Shown: positions 29,119 through 38,850, counted from the first letter of the stretch. The stretch is 64,000 nt of DNA from Ilyomonas limi (GCF_005233845.1 NZ_SZQL01000021.1:1-64000), one strand, 5' to 3'. Translations and numbers: made by a program. The notes: generated by a model not told the origin, from the letters alone.

Positions 29119-29739
29119 ATGGCAAGTAAGGATCGCATACAAAAATTAAAAGATGACACAAGGTGCAATATCCTTGCTGCCTCCCTTAATATAGTTAAGG
29201 AAGAAGGATGGTCATCCTTAAGTATGCGTAAAATTGCTGACAAGATAGACTACACTGCTCCTATCATTTACGAATATTTCAATAATAAGGAGGCTCTGCT
29301 AAAGGAACTTACCCGCATAGGTTATATCAAGCTGGCAAATGAGATAGAAGAAGCCAGAGATAAGTTCACTGATGCCGCTGAGCAATTGGAAGCCATGTGG
29401 ATGGCGTACTGGAATTTTGCTTTTAAAGAAAAGGAGCTATACCAGATAATGTTTGGCATTGAGGCAAACTGCTGTGTTGGAAATCCGTGTAGCGAGGTGC
29501 AGCGGGCTAGTAACTTACTATGGGATAAGATAGAAGAAATCGTGCCTGCAGATAAAAGGACAGAAGAATACATAGATACCAAGTATTACACGTTCTGGTC
29601 GGTGGTGCATGGTTTGGTATCGATTAATATGACCAGGCAGTTAGCAGCAGGGAATAACGAGCAACAGTGGGGCAAGGACATTAACAAGCAGGTGTTAAAG
29701 GACGCATTAGAAGGAATTATCAGTTCTATAAGGCGATAA
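29119..29739 (+). CDS. TetR family transcriptional repressor of the RND efflux operon
   Basis: 206 residues. The N-terminal helix-turn-helix is clear (NILAASLNIVKEEGWSSLSM, RKIADKIDYTAPIIYEYFNN). The ligand domain (TetR_C of the WHG type) contains MWMAYWNFAFKEKELYQIMF. Cys pair and acidic patch EANCCVGNPC are notable and could bind metal or react with thiols, which is only a guess. It is encoded directly upstream of an adaptor-pump-channel operon, and three palindromes mark its own start and the operon start. It is therefore predicted to repress both until a drug-like ligand binds. Confidence 0.92.
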   Translation: MASKDRIQKLKDDTRCNILAASLNIVKEEGWSSLSMRKIADKIDYTAPIIYEYFNNKEALLKELTRIGYIKLANEIEEARDKFTDAAEQLEAMWMAYWNFAFKEKELYQIMFGIEANCCVGNPCSEVQRASNLLWDKIEEIVPADKRTEEYIDTKYYTFWSVVHGLVSINMTRQLAAGNNEQQWGKDINKQVLKDALEGIISSIRR

Positions 29740-29756
29740 TTTTTTTTACCCTGTAG

Positions 29757-29769
29757 TTAACGGCGTTAG
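29757..29769 (+). promoter_or_regulatory. TetR operator copy 2
   Basis: TTAACGGCGTTAG followed by ATAATTTAA lies 18 bases after the regulator stop. It is the same 13-base palindrome as at 29085, in near-mirror form. It may control a promoter for the efflux operon within 29770-29880. Confidence 0.7.
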
Positions 29770-29853
29770 ATAATTTAATAATGTTATAATCTCAAATAAT
29801 AATAATGTATACAAATGTAACAGTTGGAAAACTGTTTTTTTTAACCTCATTAC

Positions 29854-29866
29854 TTAACACCGTTAA
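29854..29866 (+). promoter_or_regulatory. TetR operator copy 3
   Basis: TTAACACCGTTAA, then ATAATTTA, ends 13 bases before the ATG of the adaptor-gene remnant at 29880. Copies 2 and 3 are 97 bases apart start to start, share the flank ATAATTTA, and bracket the likely efflux promoter. Confidence 0.7.
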
Positions 29867-29879
29867 ATAATTTATCGCT

Positions 29880-30120
29880 ATGAAAAATTATATCTTTTAT
29901 GTTGCCTTTCTCTGTTTAACTGCCTGGGCAGGCAATCATCTAAATACAAAGGTTCCGCCACCTTCACCACTTCCTGCTGTAAAATCAGATTCGAGTTCTA
30001 TTACCAAACTGCAGGAATATCCTGCTGCTGTTTATACCAGAGCTTATATACATCCGCAGTAAATGGCTTTTTCAAAAACAATCAGGAGGATGGCACTCCA
30101 TCCTATTAAGATCGTGATTG
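29880..30120 (+). pseudogene. 5' remnant of a duplicated RND adaptor gene
   Basis: A 60-codon frame (MKNYIFYVAFLCLTAWAG, PPPSPLPAV, LQEYPAAV..RAYIHPQ) matches the first 60 residues of the intact adaptor at 30218 (MKKYFLYAAILYLAGC, PPPQSLPVV, WQEYPATV, IEIRPQ) almost position by position. The stop TAA falls where the intact gene has CAG-GTA-AGC; losing one G creates CAG-TAA. After the stop the DNA still resembles the intact gene for about 35 bases (GGCTTTTTCAAAAA against GGCTATCTCGAAAA). The lipid-acceptor Cys is also missing. It is a dead tandem copy, now possibly acting as leader sequence for the operon. Confidence 0.8.
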
Positions 30121-30217
30121 TTTAATCCATAACGTTTTATAAACCAATTCAAAATTTATGTCAGCACTATTTACCTCTGCAAAATTCCCTTTCCTAATAA
30201 CCAAATTGAATAACATT

Positions 30218-31366
30218 ATGAAAAAGTACTTCTTATACGCAGCAATCCTTTATCTCGCTGGCTGCACCAGTAAAGCCAGTAATTTACCGGCGCCACCCCC
30301 ACAATCTTTACCTGTTGTAACATTAAATTCAGGTTCTGCTACTACCTGGCAGGAATACCCCGCTACGGTACAGGGAAGCGCGAATATTGAAATCCGCCCA
30401 CAGGTAAGCGGCTATCTCGAAAAGATATATGTGCAAGATGGTGCATGGGTTACCAAGGGACAGCCCCTGTTTCGCATTAACAGCAAAGAATACAGCCAGT
30501 TTAGCAACAGCGCTGCCGCCAATATACAAGCAGCAAAAGCGGCTGTAGAGAAAGCACAGGTAGAAGTGGACAGGCTGCAACCTTTAGTTGATAACAAGGT
30601 AATTGCCGACGTGCAGTTAAAGACAGCCCAAGCCATTCTTCACCAGGCACAGGCTTCCTACACTCAGGCAGTCTCCGGTAAAAACAGCGCGGATATTACA
30701 TTAGGTTTTACGCTGATTACTGCACCGGTAAGCGGCTATATCGGTCACATTAACTTCAAACAGGGCAGCCTTATTGGTAAGGGCGAAACGGACCCGTTAA
30801 CCGTAGTAAGTGCAATAGATAAGATGCATGCTTATTTTTCAATGAGTGAGGCCGACTTCTTCAGATTCTTTTCAAATGTGCCGGGCAAAACAGCGGAAGA
30901 AAAAATCAAAAATATTCCTCCGGTTGACCTTCAACTTGCAGATAACAGCATCTACAACAGCAAGGGTAAAGTGGAACTGGTGGAAGGTCAGTTTGACCCT
31001 AACTCCGGCAGTATTAGTTTTAGAGCAGTTTTTCCTAATGCTGATAAATTATTACGTTCCGGTATTACGGGCAGAGTACGTATTCCTTTCTACCAGGAAA
31101 ATAAATTACTTGTACCGCAACAGGCTACCTACGAGCTGCAGGATAAAGTATATGTATTTGCTTTAAGTGATAGCAACAAAGTGGTGAGTAAGCAAATTAC
31201 CATAACCGGCAAAAGCGAAGGCAACTACATAGTAGCCAATGGCGTTACCAACGGTGAAACCATTGTGTACAGCGGCTTGCAACGTTTGCGTGATGGTGCG
31301 GTGATTACACCACAAAACATTTCACTCGATAGTGTGCTGCATCAGGCAGTGGCTGTCAGAAATTAA
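30218..31366 (+). CDS. RND efflux periplasmic adaptor (AcrA/MexA type), lipoprotein
   Basis: About 382 residues from ATG 30218, chosen because a lipobox follows (YFLYAAILYLAGC); the frame is open 20 codons upstream. Domains in order: lipoyl half (IRPQVSGYLEKIYVQDGAWV), helical hairpin (about 105-165, KAQVEVDRLQPLVDNKVIAD), second lipoyl half (APVSGYIGHINFKQGSLIGK), beta-barrel and membrane-proximal domain (FRAVFPNADKLLRSGITGRV). It links the inner-membrane pump at 31553 to the outer-membrane channel at 34749 and is predicted to be controlled by the TetR protein. Confidence 0.95.
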   Translation: MKKYFLYAAILYLAGCTSKASNLPAPPPQSLPVVTLNSGSATTWQEYPATVQGSANIEIRPQVSGYLEKIYVQDGAWVTKGQPLFRINSKEYSQFSNSAAANIQAAKAAVEKAQVEVDRLQPLVDNKVIADVQLKTAQAILHQAQASYTQAVSGKNSADITLGFTLITAPVSGYIGHINFKQGSLIGKGETDPLTVVSAIDKMHAYFSMSEADFFRFFSNVPGKTAEEKIKNIPPVDLQLADNSIYNSKGKVELVEGQFDPNSGSISFRAVFPNADKLLRSGITGRVRIPFYQENKLLVPQQATYELQDKVYVFALSDSNKVVSKQITITGKSEGNYIVANGVTNGETIVYSGLQRLRDGAVITPQNISLDSVLHQAVAVRN

Positions 31367-31552
31367 AAGGTGAAAGAATTTAAATGATGAATGCTCATTA
31401 TGAATAGCACTTAATTCATTCTCTTTTAACTACACAACACAATTCTAAGATAGCAAGTTGAACCTATTTTTTTCAGCATACATGCTGACAGGGCATCTTT
31501 TGTCCTAAAAATGGCCAAACTCCAATAACAAACTCACACAATAAATCTTTTT

Positions 31553-34500
31553 ATGCTCCAGAAATTTATTGAACGCCCCGTCCTCTCCACCGTTATTTCC
31601 ATACTGCTGGTATTGATGGGTATTATTTCTCTCACCAGGCTGCCTATTACGCAGTTCCCGGATATTGCGCCGCCGGCAGTGCTGGTAACCGCGGCTTACC
31701 CCGGCGCCAGTGCCGAAGTAGTGGCGCGCTCAGTAGCTACGCCGATAGAAGAAGCCATTAACGGCGTGGAGAACATGACCTACATGACCTCCAACTCCAA
31801 TAACGATGGCACAATGACGCTAAGTGTTTTCTTTAAGGCGGGTACTGATCCGGATATCGCTTCGGTGAACGTGCAGAACCGTGTGGCAAAAGCCAGCAGT
31901 CTTATTCCGCCGGAAGTATTACAGGCCGGCATTACCACGCAAAAACAGCAAAACAGCATTATAATGGCTATTGCGCTGTATAGCAAGGATACTGCCTATG
32001 ATGAAACTTTTTTACAGAACTATGCCAAAATCAACATAGTACCGGAGATACAGCGTGTGCATGGCGTAGGACAAGCTACGATATTTGGCTCTAAAGATTA
32101 CGCCATGCGTATCTGGCTAAAGCCCGACCGCCTGGCTGCCTACAGTTTGTCTGCACAGGATGTGCTGGCTGCTGTAAAAGAACAAAACCTGGAAGCTGCA
32201 CCCGGCAAGTTTGGCGAAGGCAGCAAAGAATCTTTTGAGTATGTAATAAAATACAAAGGAAAGCTGAGTAACAACCAGGACTATGAGAACATCATTTTAA
32301 AAAGCAATACCGATGGTTCAACGATACGGTTAAAAGATGTTGCAAGGGTTGAATTAGGCTCATTCAACTACAGTGCTGTTGCTTCGGTAGACAAAGGTCC
32401 GTCAACAGGTATTCTCATCTATCAAACTGCAGGCTCCAATGCCAACGATATTTTGACGGAAGTAAATTCCATCATGGAAAAGGTAAAGAAGGATTTGCCT
32501 AACGGCGTGAATGTGTTTGTGCCCTACTCATCCAAAGAATTTCTGGATGCCTCCATTGAGAAAGTGAAACATACATTGGTGGAAGCTTTTATACTGGTGT
32601 TCATCGTAGTGTTTCTTTTTTTACAGAATTTTCGTTCTACACTTATACCGGCAATTGCAGTGCCTGTGGCAATATTGGGTACTTTCTTTTTTATGCAGTT
32701 ATTTGGTTTCACCATCAACCTGCTTACCTTATTTGCGTTGATACTGGCAATCGGTATTGTGGTAGATGACGCGATTGTGGTGGTAGAAGCAGTGCATACA
32801 AAAATGGACAAGGAGCATTTACCCCCAAGAGCGGCTACCATTAAAAGCATGAGTGAAATATCCGGCGCCATTATTTCTATTACGCTGGTGATGGCTGCCG
32901 TGTTTGTTCCCGTTGGCTTTATGCAGGGACCAGCCGGTATCTTTTATAAACAGTTTGCCTTTACGCTTGCAATTGCTATTCTGATCTCAGCAATAAATGC
33001 GCTGACATTAAGCCCGGCACTGTCTGCCTTATTTTTAAAGAACAATCATCATAGCAATAATGGTGTAAAACCAACAGGTTTTAAGAACAGGTTCTTTCAT
33101 GGCTTTAATGCAGGTTTTGAAAACCTCACCACCCGGTACAGCCGCAGCCTCCGGTTTTTAATTAAAACAAAATGGGTGGCTTTGACCGGACTTGCAGTCA
33201 TTACCATTGCCACTGTGATCATGGTGAACAAAACACCAACAGGTTTTATACCAACGGAAGACCAGAGCATTTTCTTGTATTCATTAAACATGCCTGCAGG
33301 TGCTTCGCTGGAGCGCACTCAAAAGGTGGTAAAAAGTGTTGATAGTATTATCGGCACCGTTGAAGCGGTAGAAAAATCGTACAGTGTTGCAGGTATGAAT
33401 ATCATTACCAATGCATCGAGCCCAATCAGTGCATTGGCATTTGTAAAACTGAAGAAACCGGGCACCCGCGGGCATACGGAAGACATCAATAAAATACTGG
33501 GAGAAGTCAATCAAAAACTGAGTGTTATTTCCGCTGCGGATCTTTTCACCTTTACGTTGCCTACGGTACAAGGCTTTGGTAATACCAATGGCTTTGAACT
33601 GATATTGCAGGACAGAACAGGCGGTAAGCTGGAAGACCTGAGCAATACCGCTTATGGCTTTATAGGTGAGCTGATGAAACGTCCCGAGATCATGTATGCC
33701 TTTACAACCTTCAATACAGGCAATCCGCAATATAAACTGAATATAGATGAAACAAGAACCAAGCAATTAGGTGTTTCTATCAGTGATTTGCTGCAAACAT
33801 TACAGGTGTATTATGGTAGTTACCAGGCATCCGACTTTAACCGTTTTGGTAAACAATATAAAGTGATACTGCAATCGGATATTGCTTACCGGATTGATCC
33901 TTCCACTTTGAATAACGTACAGGTAAAAAATAATGCAGGGTTAATGGTTCCGGTAAAATCGTTGGTCAGTCTGGAAAAAGTGTATGGTCCGGAAACAGTA
34001 ACTAGAAATAATTTGTTTAATGCGGTTACAATCACCGGCGTGCCTAAACCGGGCTACAGCTCAGGACAGGCATTAAAAGCAGTACAGGAAGTAGCCGCTA
34101 ATTATTTGCCGCGTGGCTATAGTTACGAATGGGGTGGACTAACAAGGGAAGAAGAACAGTCTGGTTCACAAACCACCTGGATATTTGTGATGTCACTCAT
34201 ATTTGTGTACTTTTTATTAGCTGCTCAGTACGAAAGTTATATCCTTCCACTGGCAGTGATATTGTCTGTACCAACTGGCTTGTTAGGTGTATTCGCCTTC
34301 ATCAATATAAGCGGTATTGAAAACAATATTTATGTGCAGGTAGCCATCATCATGCTGATTGGTTTGCTGGCCAAGAATGCTATACTTATTGTAGAATATG
34401 CCGTACAAAGAAGAAAAGCAGGACTTACTATAAGGCATGCAGCCATCGAAGCAGCAAGGTTACGCCTCCGCCCCATACTCATGACTTCTTTTGCATTTAT

Positions 34501-34723
34501 TGCAGGACTTATTCCTTTACTTACAGCAACAGGCGCATCAGCAATGGGCAACCGTTCCATTGGTACCGGCGCTGTAGGTGGTATGCTTACCGGCGTGCTG
34601 TTGGGAATTTTCATTATTCCCGTACTGTACGTCATCTTCCAAACCTTGCAGGAAAAGATAAGCCCTAAGAAAACTATAAAGCAGGATGAATCAAACATAA
34701 TGCAACCAGCATATATGAATTAA
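31553..34723 (+). CDS. RND multidrug efflux pump (HAE1/AcrB family)
   Basis: 1056 residues, the normal length. It opens with the first membrane helix (FIERPVLSTVISILLVLMGI) and has two large periplasmic loops. The central helices have the proton-relay signature FALILAIGIVVDDAIVVVEA with the paired Asp, and the second half has LIGLLAKNAILIVEYA. RND hallmarks TRLPITQFPDIAPPAVLVTA and the trimer docking loops are intact. It uses the proton gradient to expel drugs or detergents and works with the adaptor upstream and channel downstream. The 186-bp gap before it holds no gene. Confidence 0.97.
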   Translation: MLQKFIERPVLSTVISILLVLMGIISLTRLPITQFPDIAPPAVLVTAAYPGASAEVVARSVATPIEEAINGVENMTYMTSNSNNDGTMTLSVFFKAGTDPDIASVNVQNRVAKASSLIPPEVLQAGITTQKQQNSIIMAIALYSKDTAYDETFLQNYAKINIVPEIQRVHGVGQATIFGSKDYAMRIWLKPDRLAAYSLSAQDVLAAVKEQNLEAAPGKFGEGSKESFEYVIKYKGKLSNNQDYENIILKSNTDGSTIRLKDVARVELGSFNYSAVASVDKGPSTGILIYQTAGSNANDILTEVNSIMEKVKKDLPNGVNVFVPYSSKEFLDASIEKVKHTLVEAFILVFIVVFLFLQNFRSTLIPAIAVPVAILGTFFFMQLFGFTINLLTLFALILAIGIVVDDAIVVVEAVHTKMDKEHLPPRAATIKSMSEISGAIISITLVMAAVFVPVGFMQGPAGIFYKQFAFTLAIAILISAINALTLSPALSALFLKNNHHSNNGVKPTGFKNRFFHGFNAGFENLTTRYSRSLRFLIKTKWVALTGLAVITIATVIMVNKTPTGFIPTEDQSIFLYSLNMPAGASLERTQKVVKSVDSIIGTVEAVEKSYSVAGMNIITNASSPISALAFVKLKKPGTRGHTEDINKILGEVNQKLSVISAADLFTFTLPTVQGFGNTNGFELILQDRTGGKLEDLSNTAYGFIGELMKRPEIMYAFTTFNTGNPQYKLNIDETRTKQLGVSISDLLQTLQVYYGSYQASDFNRFGKQYKVILQSDIAYRIDPSTLNNVQVKNNAGLMVPVKSLVSLEKVYGPETVTRNNLFNAVTITGVPKPGYSSGQALKAVQEVAANYLPRGYSYEWGGLTREEEQSGSQTTWIFVMSLIFVYFLLAAQYESYILPLAVILSVPTGLLGVFAFINISGIENNIYVQVAIIMLIGLLAKNAILIVEYAVQRRKAGLTIRHAAIEAARLRLRPILMTSFAFIAGLIPLLTATGASAMGNRSIGTGAVGGMLTGVLLGIFIIPVLYVIFQTLQEKISPKKTIKQDESNIMQPAYMN

Positions 34724-34748
34724 ACAAATACTATTCAATTAATTTACC

Positions 34749-36161
34749 ATGAAATCAGTAATCATAATATACATCACCGCATTAATCATGTTATTTACCA
34801 CTGGATGCAAAGTTTCAAAGGACGTGAGCCTACCTGCCAATGCAGCACCCGCTGCATACAGGAATTCAAATACGGCAGATACCTCCACCATTGCAGATAT
34901 CCGGTGGAAACAGTTTTTCAATGAGGAGAATCTTCAGCACCTGATAAATAGCGCTATTACCAATAATTATGATATGCAGGTAGCGGTAAAAAATGTAGAA
35001 GCAGCGCAACTAATCGTGAAGCAAAGCAGGTTAGGTTATTTGCCTCAGGCAAGTTTGCAGGTAGCAGGCTCTATCAACCGCCCTTCCGATGCCAGTTTAA
35101 ATGGGTTAAGTTTGAGCAAGTTCGTTGGTAAATCTTATATAGAAGATTACTCCGCAAGTGCTGTACTTAGCTGGGAGGCGGATATATGGGGTAAGATAAA
35201 GAACCAAAAAGACAAAGCATTGGCAGCCTATCTGCAAACAATAGAAGCCAGGAAGGCAATACAAACTGGCTTGGTGGCGTCTGTTGCACAGGGCTATTAC
35301 AATTTGCTGATGCTGGATGCACAAATAGCTATTGCGAAAAAAAATTTATTACTTAACGATAGTACGCTGAATATTATCAAACTGCAATACAATGCAGGGC
35401 AGGTAACAGCGCTCGCTGTAGAACAAGCAACCGCACAGCGTTTGGTAGCAGCACAATTGATTCCGCAAATAGAGCAGGACATAATCATACAGGAAGACGC
35501 ATTAAGTGTATTAACTGGTGAAATGCCCGCTGCTATTAAGAGAACTGGCACCATCAGTAATATCTCGTTTACAGATCAGTTATCAGCAGGCGTTCCATCA
35601 TCTTTATTACGCAACCGACCTGATGTAAGGGCAAGAGAGCTGGAACTCACCATTGCCAATGCCAATACCGGTATAGCCAAGGCAAACTTGTATCCCTCCC
35701 TGAGCATTACGGCATCCGGTGGCATCAATGCTTTCAAAGTGAGTAACTGGTTTACCATTCCGGCATCTCTGTTCACTGCTGCAGCAGCCGGAATTACGCA
35801 ACCGCTTTTTCAGCAAAAACAGTTGAAAACACACTATGAACTATCAAAAGTAGAGCGAGAAAAAGCAGTAATACAATTCAGGCAATCGGTTTTGACAGCA
35901 GTAGGTGAAGTTGCAGATGCATTAGCAAAAGCAGGCAAGCTACAGGAGCAGCAATCTATTGCAGCAACCAGAGTAAACACATTGCAACAAGCTACAGGTA
36001 ATGCCAATCTTCTTTTCAAAAATGGTATGGCGGATTATTTAGAAGTAATTACTGCACAGGGCAATGTGTTACAGGCAGAATTGGAACTGACTGTATTAAA
36101 GAAGGAACAGCTTGATGCCCGAATAGAGCTATACCGCTCGCTTGGCGGTGGCTGGAAATAA
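34749..36161 (+). CDS. RND outer-membrane channel lipoprotein (OprM/NodT family)
   Basis: 470 residues with a lipobox (ITALIMLFTTGC). It carries two tandem outer-membrane efflux domains (NNYDMQVAVKNVEAAQLIVK, then RNRPDVRARELELTIANANT and LTAVGEVADALAKAG). It forms the trimeric exit duct for the pump encoded 25 bp upstream, so the three genes form one operon. Confidence 0.95.
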   Translation: MKSVIIIYITALIMLFTTGCKVSKDVSLPANAAPAAYRNSNTADTSTIADIRWKQFFNEENLQHLINSAITNNYDMQVAVKNVEAAQLIVKQSRLGYLPQASLQVAGSINRPSDASLNGLSLSKFVGKSYIEDYSASAVLSWEADIWGKIKNQKDKALAAYLQTIEARKAIQTGLVASVAQGYYNLLMLDAQIAIAKKNLLLNDSTLNIIKLQYNAGQVTALAVEQATAQRLVAAQLIPQIEQDIIIQEDALSVLTGEMPAAIKRTGTISNISFTDQLSAGVPSSLLRNRPDVRARELELTIANANTGIAKANLYPSLSITASGGINAFKVSNWFTIPASLFTAAAAGITQPLFQQKQLKTHYELSKVEREKAVIQFRQSVLTAVGEVADALAKAGKLQEQQSIAATRVNTLQQATGNANLLFKNGMADYLEVITAQGNVLQAELELTVLKKEQLDARIELYRSLGGGWK

Positions 36162-36166
36162 AACAG

Positions 36167-36355
36167 ATGCTAAGGGTTTATGAAAATTATGGACCCACAT
36201 CAGAACCCGGTAACGAACTTTTTCTTACAGTATTGGAGAAAAACCTGCTAAATGTTAATAGCAAAGAAATGAATACACCTTTCAAACTGTGGAAAAACAC
36301 ACTAAAAGAATACAACGATTTTTATGGTGGGAATCTCACAATCGAAAGACTTTAA
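36167..36355 (+). CDS. short hypothetical frame after the efflux operon
   Basis: A 62-residue frame starting five bases after the channel gene's stop. It is polar and mildly basic (LLNVNSKEMNTPFKLWKNTL, KEYNDFYGGNLTIERL), with no signal or domain. It overlaps the 3' end of a dead transposase on the other strand. It may be a real small last gene or chance. Confidence 0.25.
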   Translation: MLRVYENYGPTSEPGNELFLTVLEKNLLNVNSKEMNTPFKLWKNTLKEYNDFYGGNLTIERL

Positions 36356-36610
36356 AGTTGTGCATAATGTCCCGTAGTTTGCTGGTTTTACTGCCAATAA
36401 TCAGGTGTATATGACTGGTCATAATGCACCAGGCATATACATCCAATCCTTTATAGCGCTGGCAAGCTTCAAACTATCCACCACAATGTTGTGGTATTTA
36501 TTTCTGATAAATATATCTATCCAATACACCACTGCAAAGAAGACAAAATAAAACATTGTGTTATCGTAGAATCTGTATCGATCATTCCTGTTTGTAAAAG
36601 AGCTTAGCTG
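36336..36610 (-). pseudogene. REP-associated tyrosine transposase (RAYT, Y1_Tnp) remnant
   Basis: Minus-strand reading gives NRNDRYRFYDN, then FVFFAVVYWIDIFIRNKYHN and VVDSLKLASAIKDWMYMPG. After one base of frame change it continues AWCIMTSHIHLIIGSKTSKL, RDIMHNFKVFRL and stop. This matches Bacteroidota RAYT proteins, including the HUH pair written here as HIH, but the catalytic-Tyr C-terminus is cut. The start is also lost. RAYTs move or process REP hairpins, and two such elements lie nearby (36625-36710 and 40901-41055). Confidence 0.8.
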
Positions 36611-36624
36611 ATGAAGATAGTTTT

Positions 36625-36710
36625 GGATACGTACATGTAAGTGGAGGTTGATTATTGGAAGCGAATGTTCCGGTATAGTGGACATAAGCGAGACTCTTGT
36701 GCCGGTGAGA
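36625..36710. repeat. degenerate copy of the REP-like element at 40.9 kb
   Basis: The stretch containing TGTAAGTGGAGGTTGATTAT, GGAAGCGAATGTTCCGGTAT and CTTGTGCCGGTGAG parallels 40950-41020 base for base with scattered changes. It lies just upstream of the dead RAYT's coding direction, the usual place for a REP target. Confidence 0.6.
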
Positions 36711-36873
36711 GGAATACTAATTATCAATTAGCGTGTTTGCCACCTTTCGCCATTGCGCTTAAGAAATAATCAGGCAACAATGGTTACATTTTGCTAACAG
36801 CTACGTACTAATATATTTATGTGAACTTCAATATATCAACCACCTTCATTTATCATTCTTTAAAAAAACATTT

Positions 36874-38574
36874 ATGAAAATCATGTGTTACGCCCTGGCT
36901 TTTGTTGCTTTACCTTGTATAGTACAGGCACAAAACAATATTCCACCTTCGCGGCAAAGTATCAGTATCAAATTGCCTTATTGGTCGCTAAAAGGCAATA
37001 GCGGCACTAATCCCGCAATCAATTTTTTGGGTACTAAAGATGCGCAGCCGCTCGTGTTCAGAGTTAATAATAAAATATCGGGGTATATAGAGTATGACTC
37101 TTTAAAGGGAAATACCTCATTGGGGTATCGGTCTTTGCAGCTCAACACGAGTGTTTATAATACAGCTATGGGATATGGGGCGCTTTCCTTTAACACAAAC
37201 GGTCAATACAATACGGCTACCGGTGCATTTGCACTGTACGCTAATCAAACAGGGCTAGGCAATGTGGCTAATGGTGCATTTGCACTTAACCAAAATACGT
37301 TTGGTAGTTTCAATACGGCTATTGGTCAGGATGCCATGCGGTCTACCACCTTTGGCTCTAACAATATTGCTGTTGGTAACCAGGTACTAACGCAAAACCT
37401 GACAGGAAGCAATAATGTGGCAATGGGCTCTCTGGCGCTTTATTTCAACAAAGCATCCGACAATACTGCCATTGGTTCAAATGCACTGTACGATAATACA
37501 GATGGAACCGGCAATACAGCTACCGGCGAGTATTCATTATACATCAATACAACCGGCAATAGCAACACCGCGGTAGGCAACGCTTCTCTCTTTTTTAGTT
37601 CAACCGGCAACAATAATACGGCTATAGGTAATTCTGCTTTGTTTACGAACCAAACAGGTAGTAATAATACAGCTATCGGGTACAATGCCAATGTAACATC
37701 CGGCAATCTTTCCAACGCCACCGCTATCGGCTACGCTGCTTTTGTAGATTCCAGTAATAAGGTGCGGCTCGGCAACAACTTTGTAAGCAGTATTGGCGGC
37801 GAAGTAAACTTCACAAATTATGCAGCAGACAATATCAAAAAGGATATAGAAGAAAACGTTCCGGGGTTGAAGTTTATCAATGCACTGCGCCCGGTTACTT
37901 ACAATTTAAACCTTGTTGGGCAAACGGTGAAAGTAGCAGGTAATATTCCATCTAATAACAGTAAAGTAAGCAGTTTTCTAAAAACGGCAAATAGCATGAC
38001 CACCGAAGTCAGTAAGCAAATTGGTGAAATCCGGTTTACAGGGTTGCTGGCAAACGAAGTAGCTACTGCTGCCAACGCCTCGGACTATGATTTTAGTGGT
38101 ATTGATAAGAATGGAACAACTACAGGCTTGCGCTACGCAGAGTTTGTAATGCCGTTGATAAAAGCAGTGCAGGAGTTAAGCAAAAAGAATGATGAAAAAG
38201 ATGAAAAAATTAATGACCTGCAACAGCAAATTGATGATTTAAAAGCAATGATTACTGCCGGAAACCAGGCTTCTGCCCGCAATACACAACAGCCGGTTGC
38301 CGCTACATTAGCAGGAGCTATGCTTCAGCAAAACGCGCCTAATCCATTCGCCAATTCAACGATCATTCATTATACGCTGCCGGCAACTTATTCATCAGCC
38401 ATTATAAAGGTTACCAATGCTAAAGGAGATGTGGTAAAACAAATCAGGCTTACCGGCAGTGGCAACGGAAACATACAATTAGATGCTTCCTCACTGGCTT
38501 CCGGTACTTACCAGTATTCATTGTATATCAATGAACAGCTTATTGGCAGCAGAACAATGATGCTTGTAAAATGA
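36874..38574 (+). CDS. YadA-head-like/S74 chaperone domain protein with T9SS sorting tail
   Basis: 566 residues. Signal peptide 1-19 (YALAFVALPCIVQA). Residues about 80-290 are short repeats of the form TAIG..AL..NTTG.NNTA, as in the beta-roll heads of trimeric adhesins. At about 312-445 there is an S74-type intramolecular chaperone/tail-fibre domain (NIKKDIEENVPGLKFINALR, PVTYNLN), followed by a coiled coil (KKNDEKDEKINDLQQQIDDL). The last 80 residues (QNAPNPFANSTIIHYTLP, GTYQYSLYIN) are a T9SS tail. It likely forms a surface trimer. An intrinsic terminator follows. Confidence 0.85.
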   Translation: MKIMCYALAFVALPCIVQAQNNIPPSRQSISIKLPYWSLKGNSGTNPAINFLGTKDAQPLVFRVNNKISGYIEYDSLKGNTSLGYRSLQLNTSVYNTAMGYGALSFNTNGQYNTATGAFALYANQTGLGNVANGAFALNQNTFGSFNTAIGQDAMRSTTFGSNNIAVGNQVLTQNLTGSNNVAMGSLALYFNKASDNTAIGSNALYDNTDGTGNTATGEYSLYINTTGNSNTAVGNASLFFSSTGNNNTAIGNSALFTNQTGSNNTAIGYNANVTSGNLSNATAIGYAAFVDSSNKVRLGNNFVSSIGGEVNFTNYAADNIKKDIEENVPGLKFINALRPVTYNLNLVGQTVKVAGNIPSNNSKVSSFLKTANSMTTEVSKQIGEIRFTGLLANEVATAANASDYDFSGIDKNGTTTGLRYAEFVMPLIKAVQELSKKNDEKDEKINDLQQQIDDLKAMITAGNQASARNTQQPVAATLAGAMLQQNAPNPFANSTIIHYTLPATYSSAIIKVTNAKGDVVKQIRLTGSGNGNIQLDASSLASGTYQYSLYINEQLIGSRTMMLVK

Positions 38575-38658
38575 GAAAATGCATGTTAAAATCAGGTTAC
38601 ATGCTGCAGGTGAGGGGGAGATGCTGAAGGCATAATTTAATACTTGCTTTGTTTTATT

Positions 38659-38697
38659 AACCCTGAAGCTGCGATAAAGAGCTTCGGGGTTTTTTGT
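38659..38697 (+). terminator. intrinsic terminator of the adhesin-like gene
   Basis: AACCCTGAAGCT pairs with AGCTTCGGGGTT (one G-T pair) across a nine-base loop and runs into TTTTTTG, about 85 bases after the stop. Confidence 0.85.
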
Positions 38698-38722
38698 TGA
38701 ATATATAGGCATTTTGAAAATC

Positions 38723-38850
38723 AGCTTCGCCGCATCTTACAATGCAGTTTATAACTGCTGTTTGCTTTAAACATAAAAGCCTCTGTTTGAAGTTATAAAC
38801 TGCTAATGAAAAGCTAGCGAAGGGTTCCACTTTGCTGAGTTGGGATCATT
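38723..38850. repeat. intergenic repeat unit B, copy 1
   Basis: It starts with AGCTTCGCCGCATCTT (38723-38738), contains the inverted pair GCAGTTTATAACT (38744-38756)/AGTTATAAACTGC (38791-38803), and ends with ACTTTGCTGAGTTGG (38829-38843). The same order recurs at 39487-39594. Confidence 0.65.

Noticed and set aside
33284-33766. 160-codon minus-strand frame in the RND pump gene
   Set aside because: Antisense shadow of a conserved pump gene.
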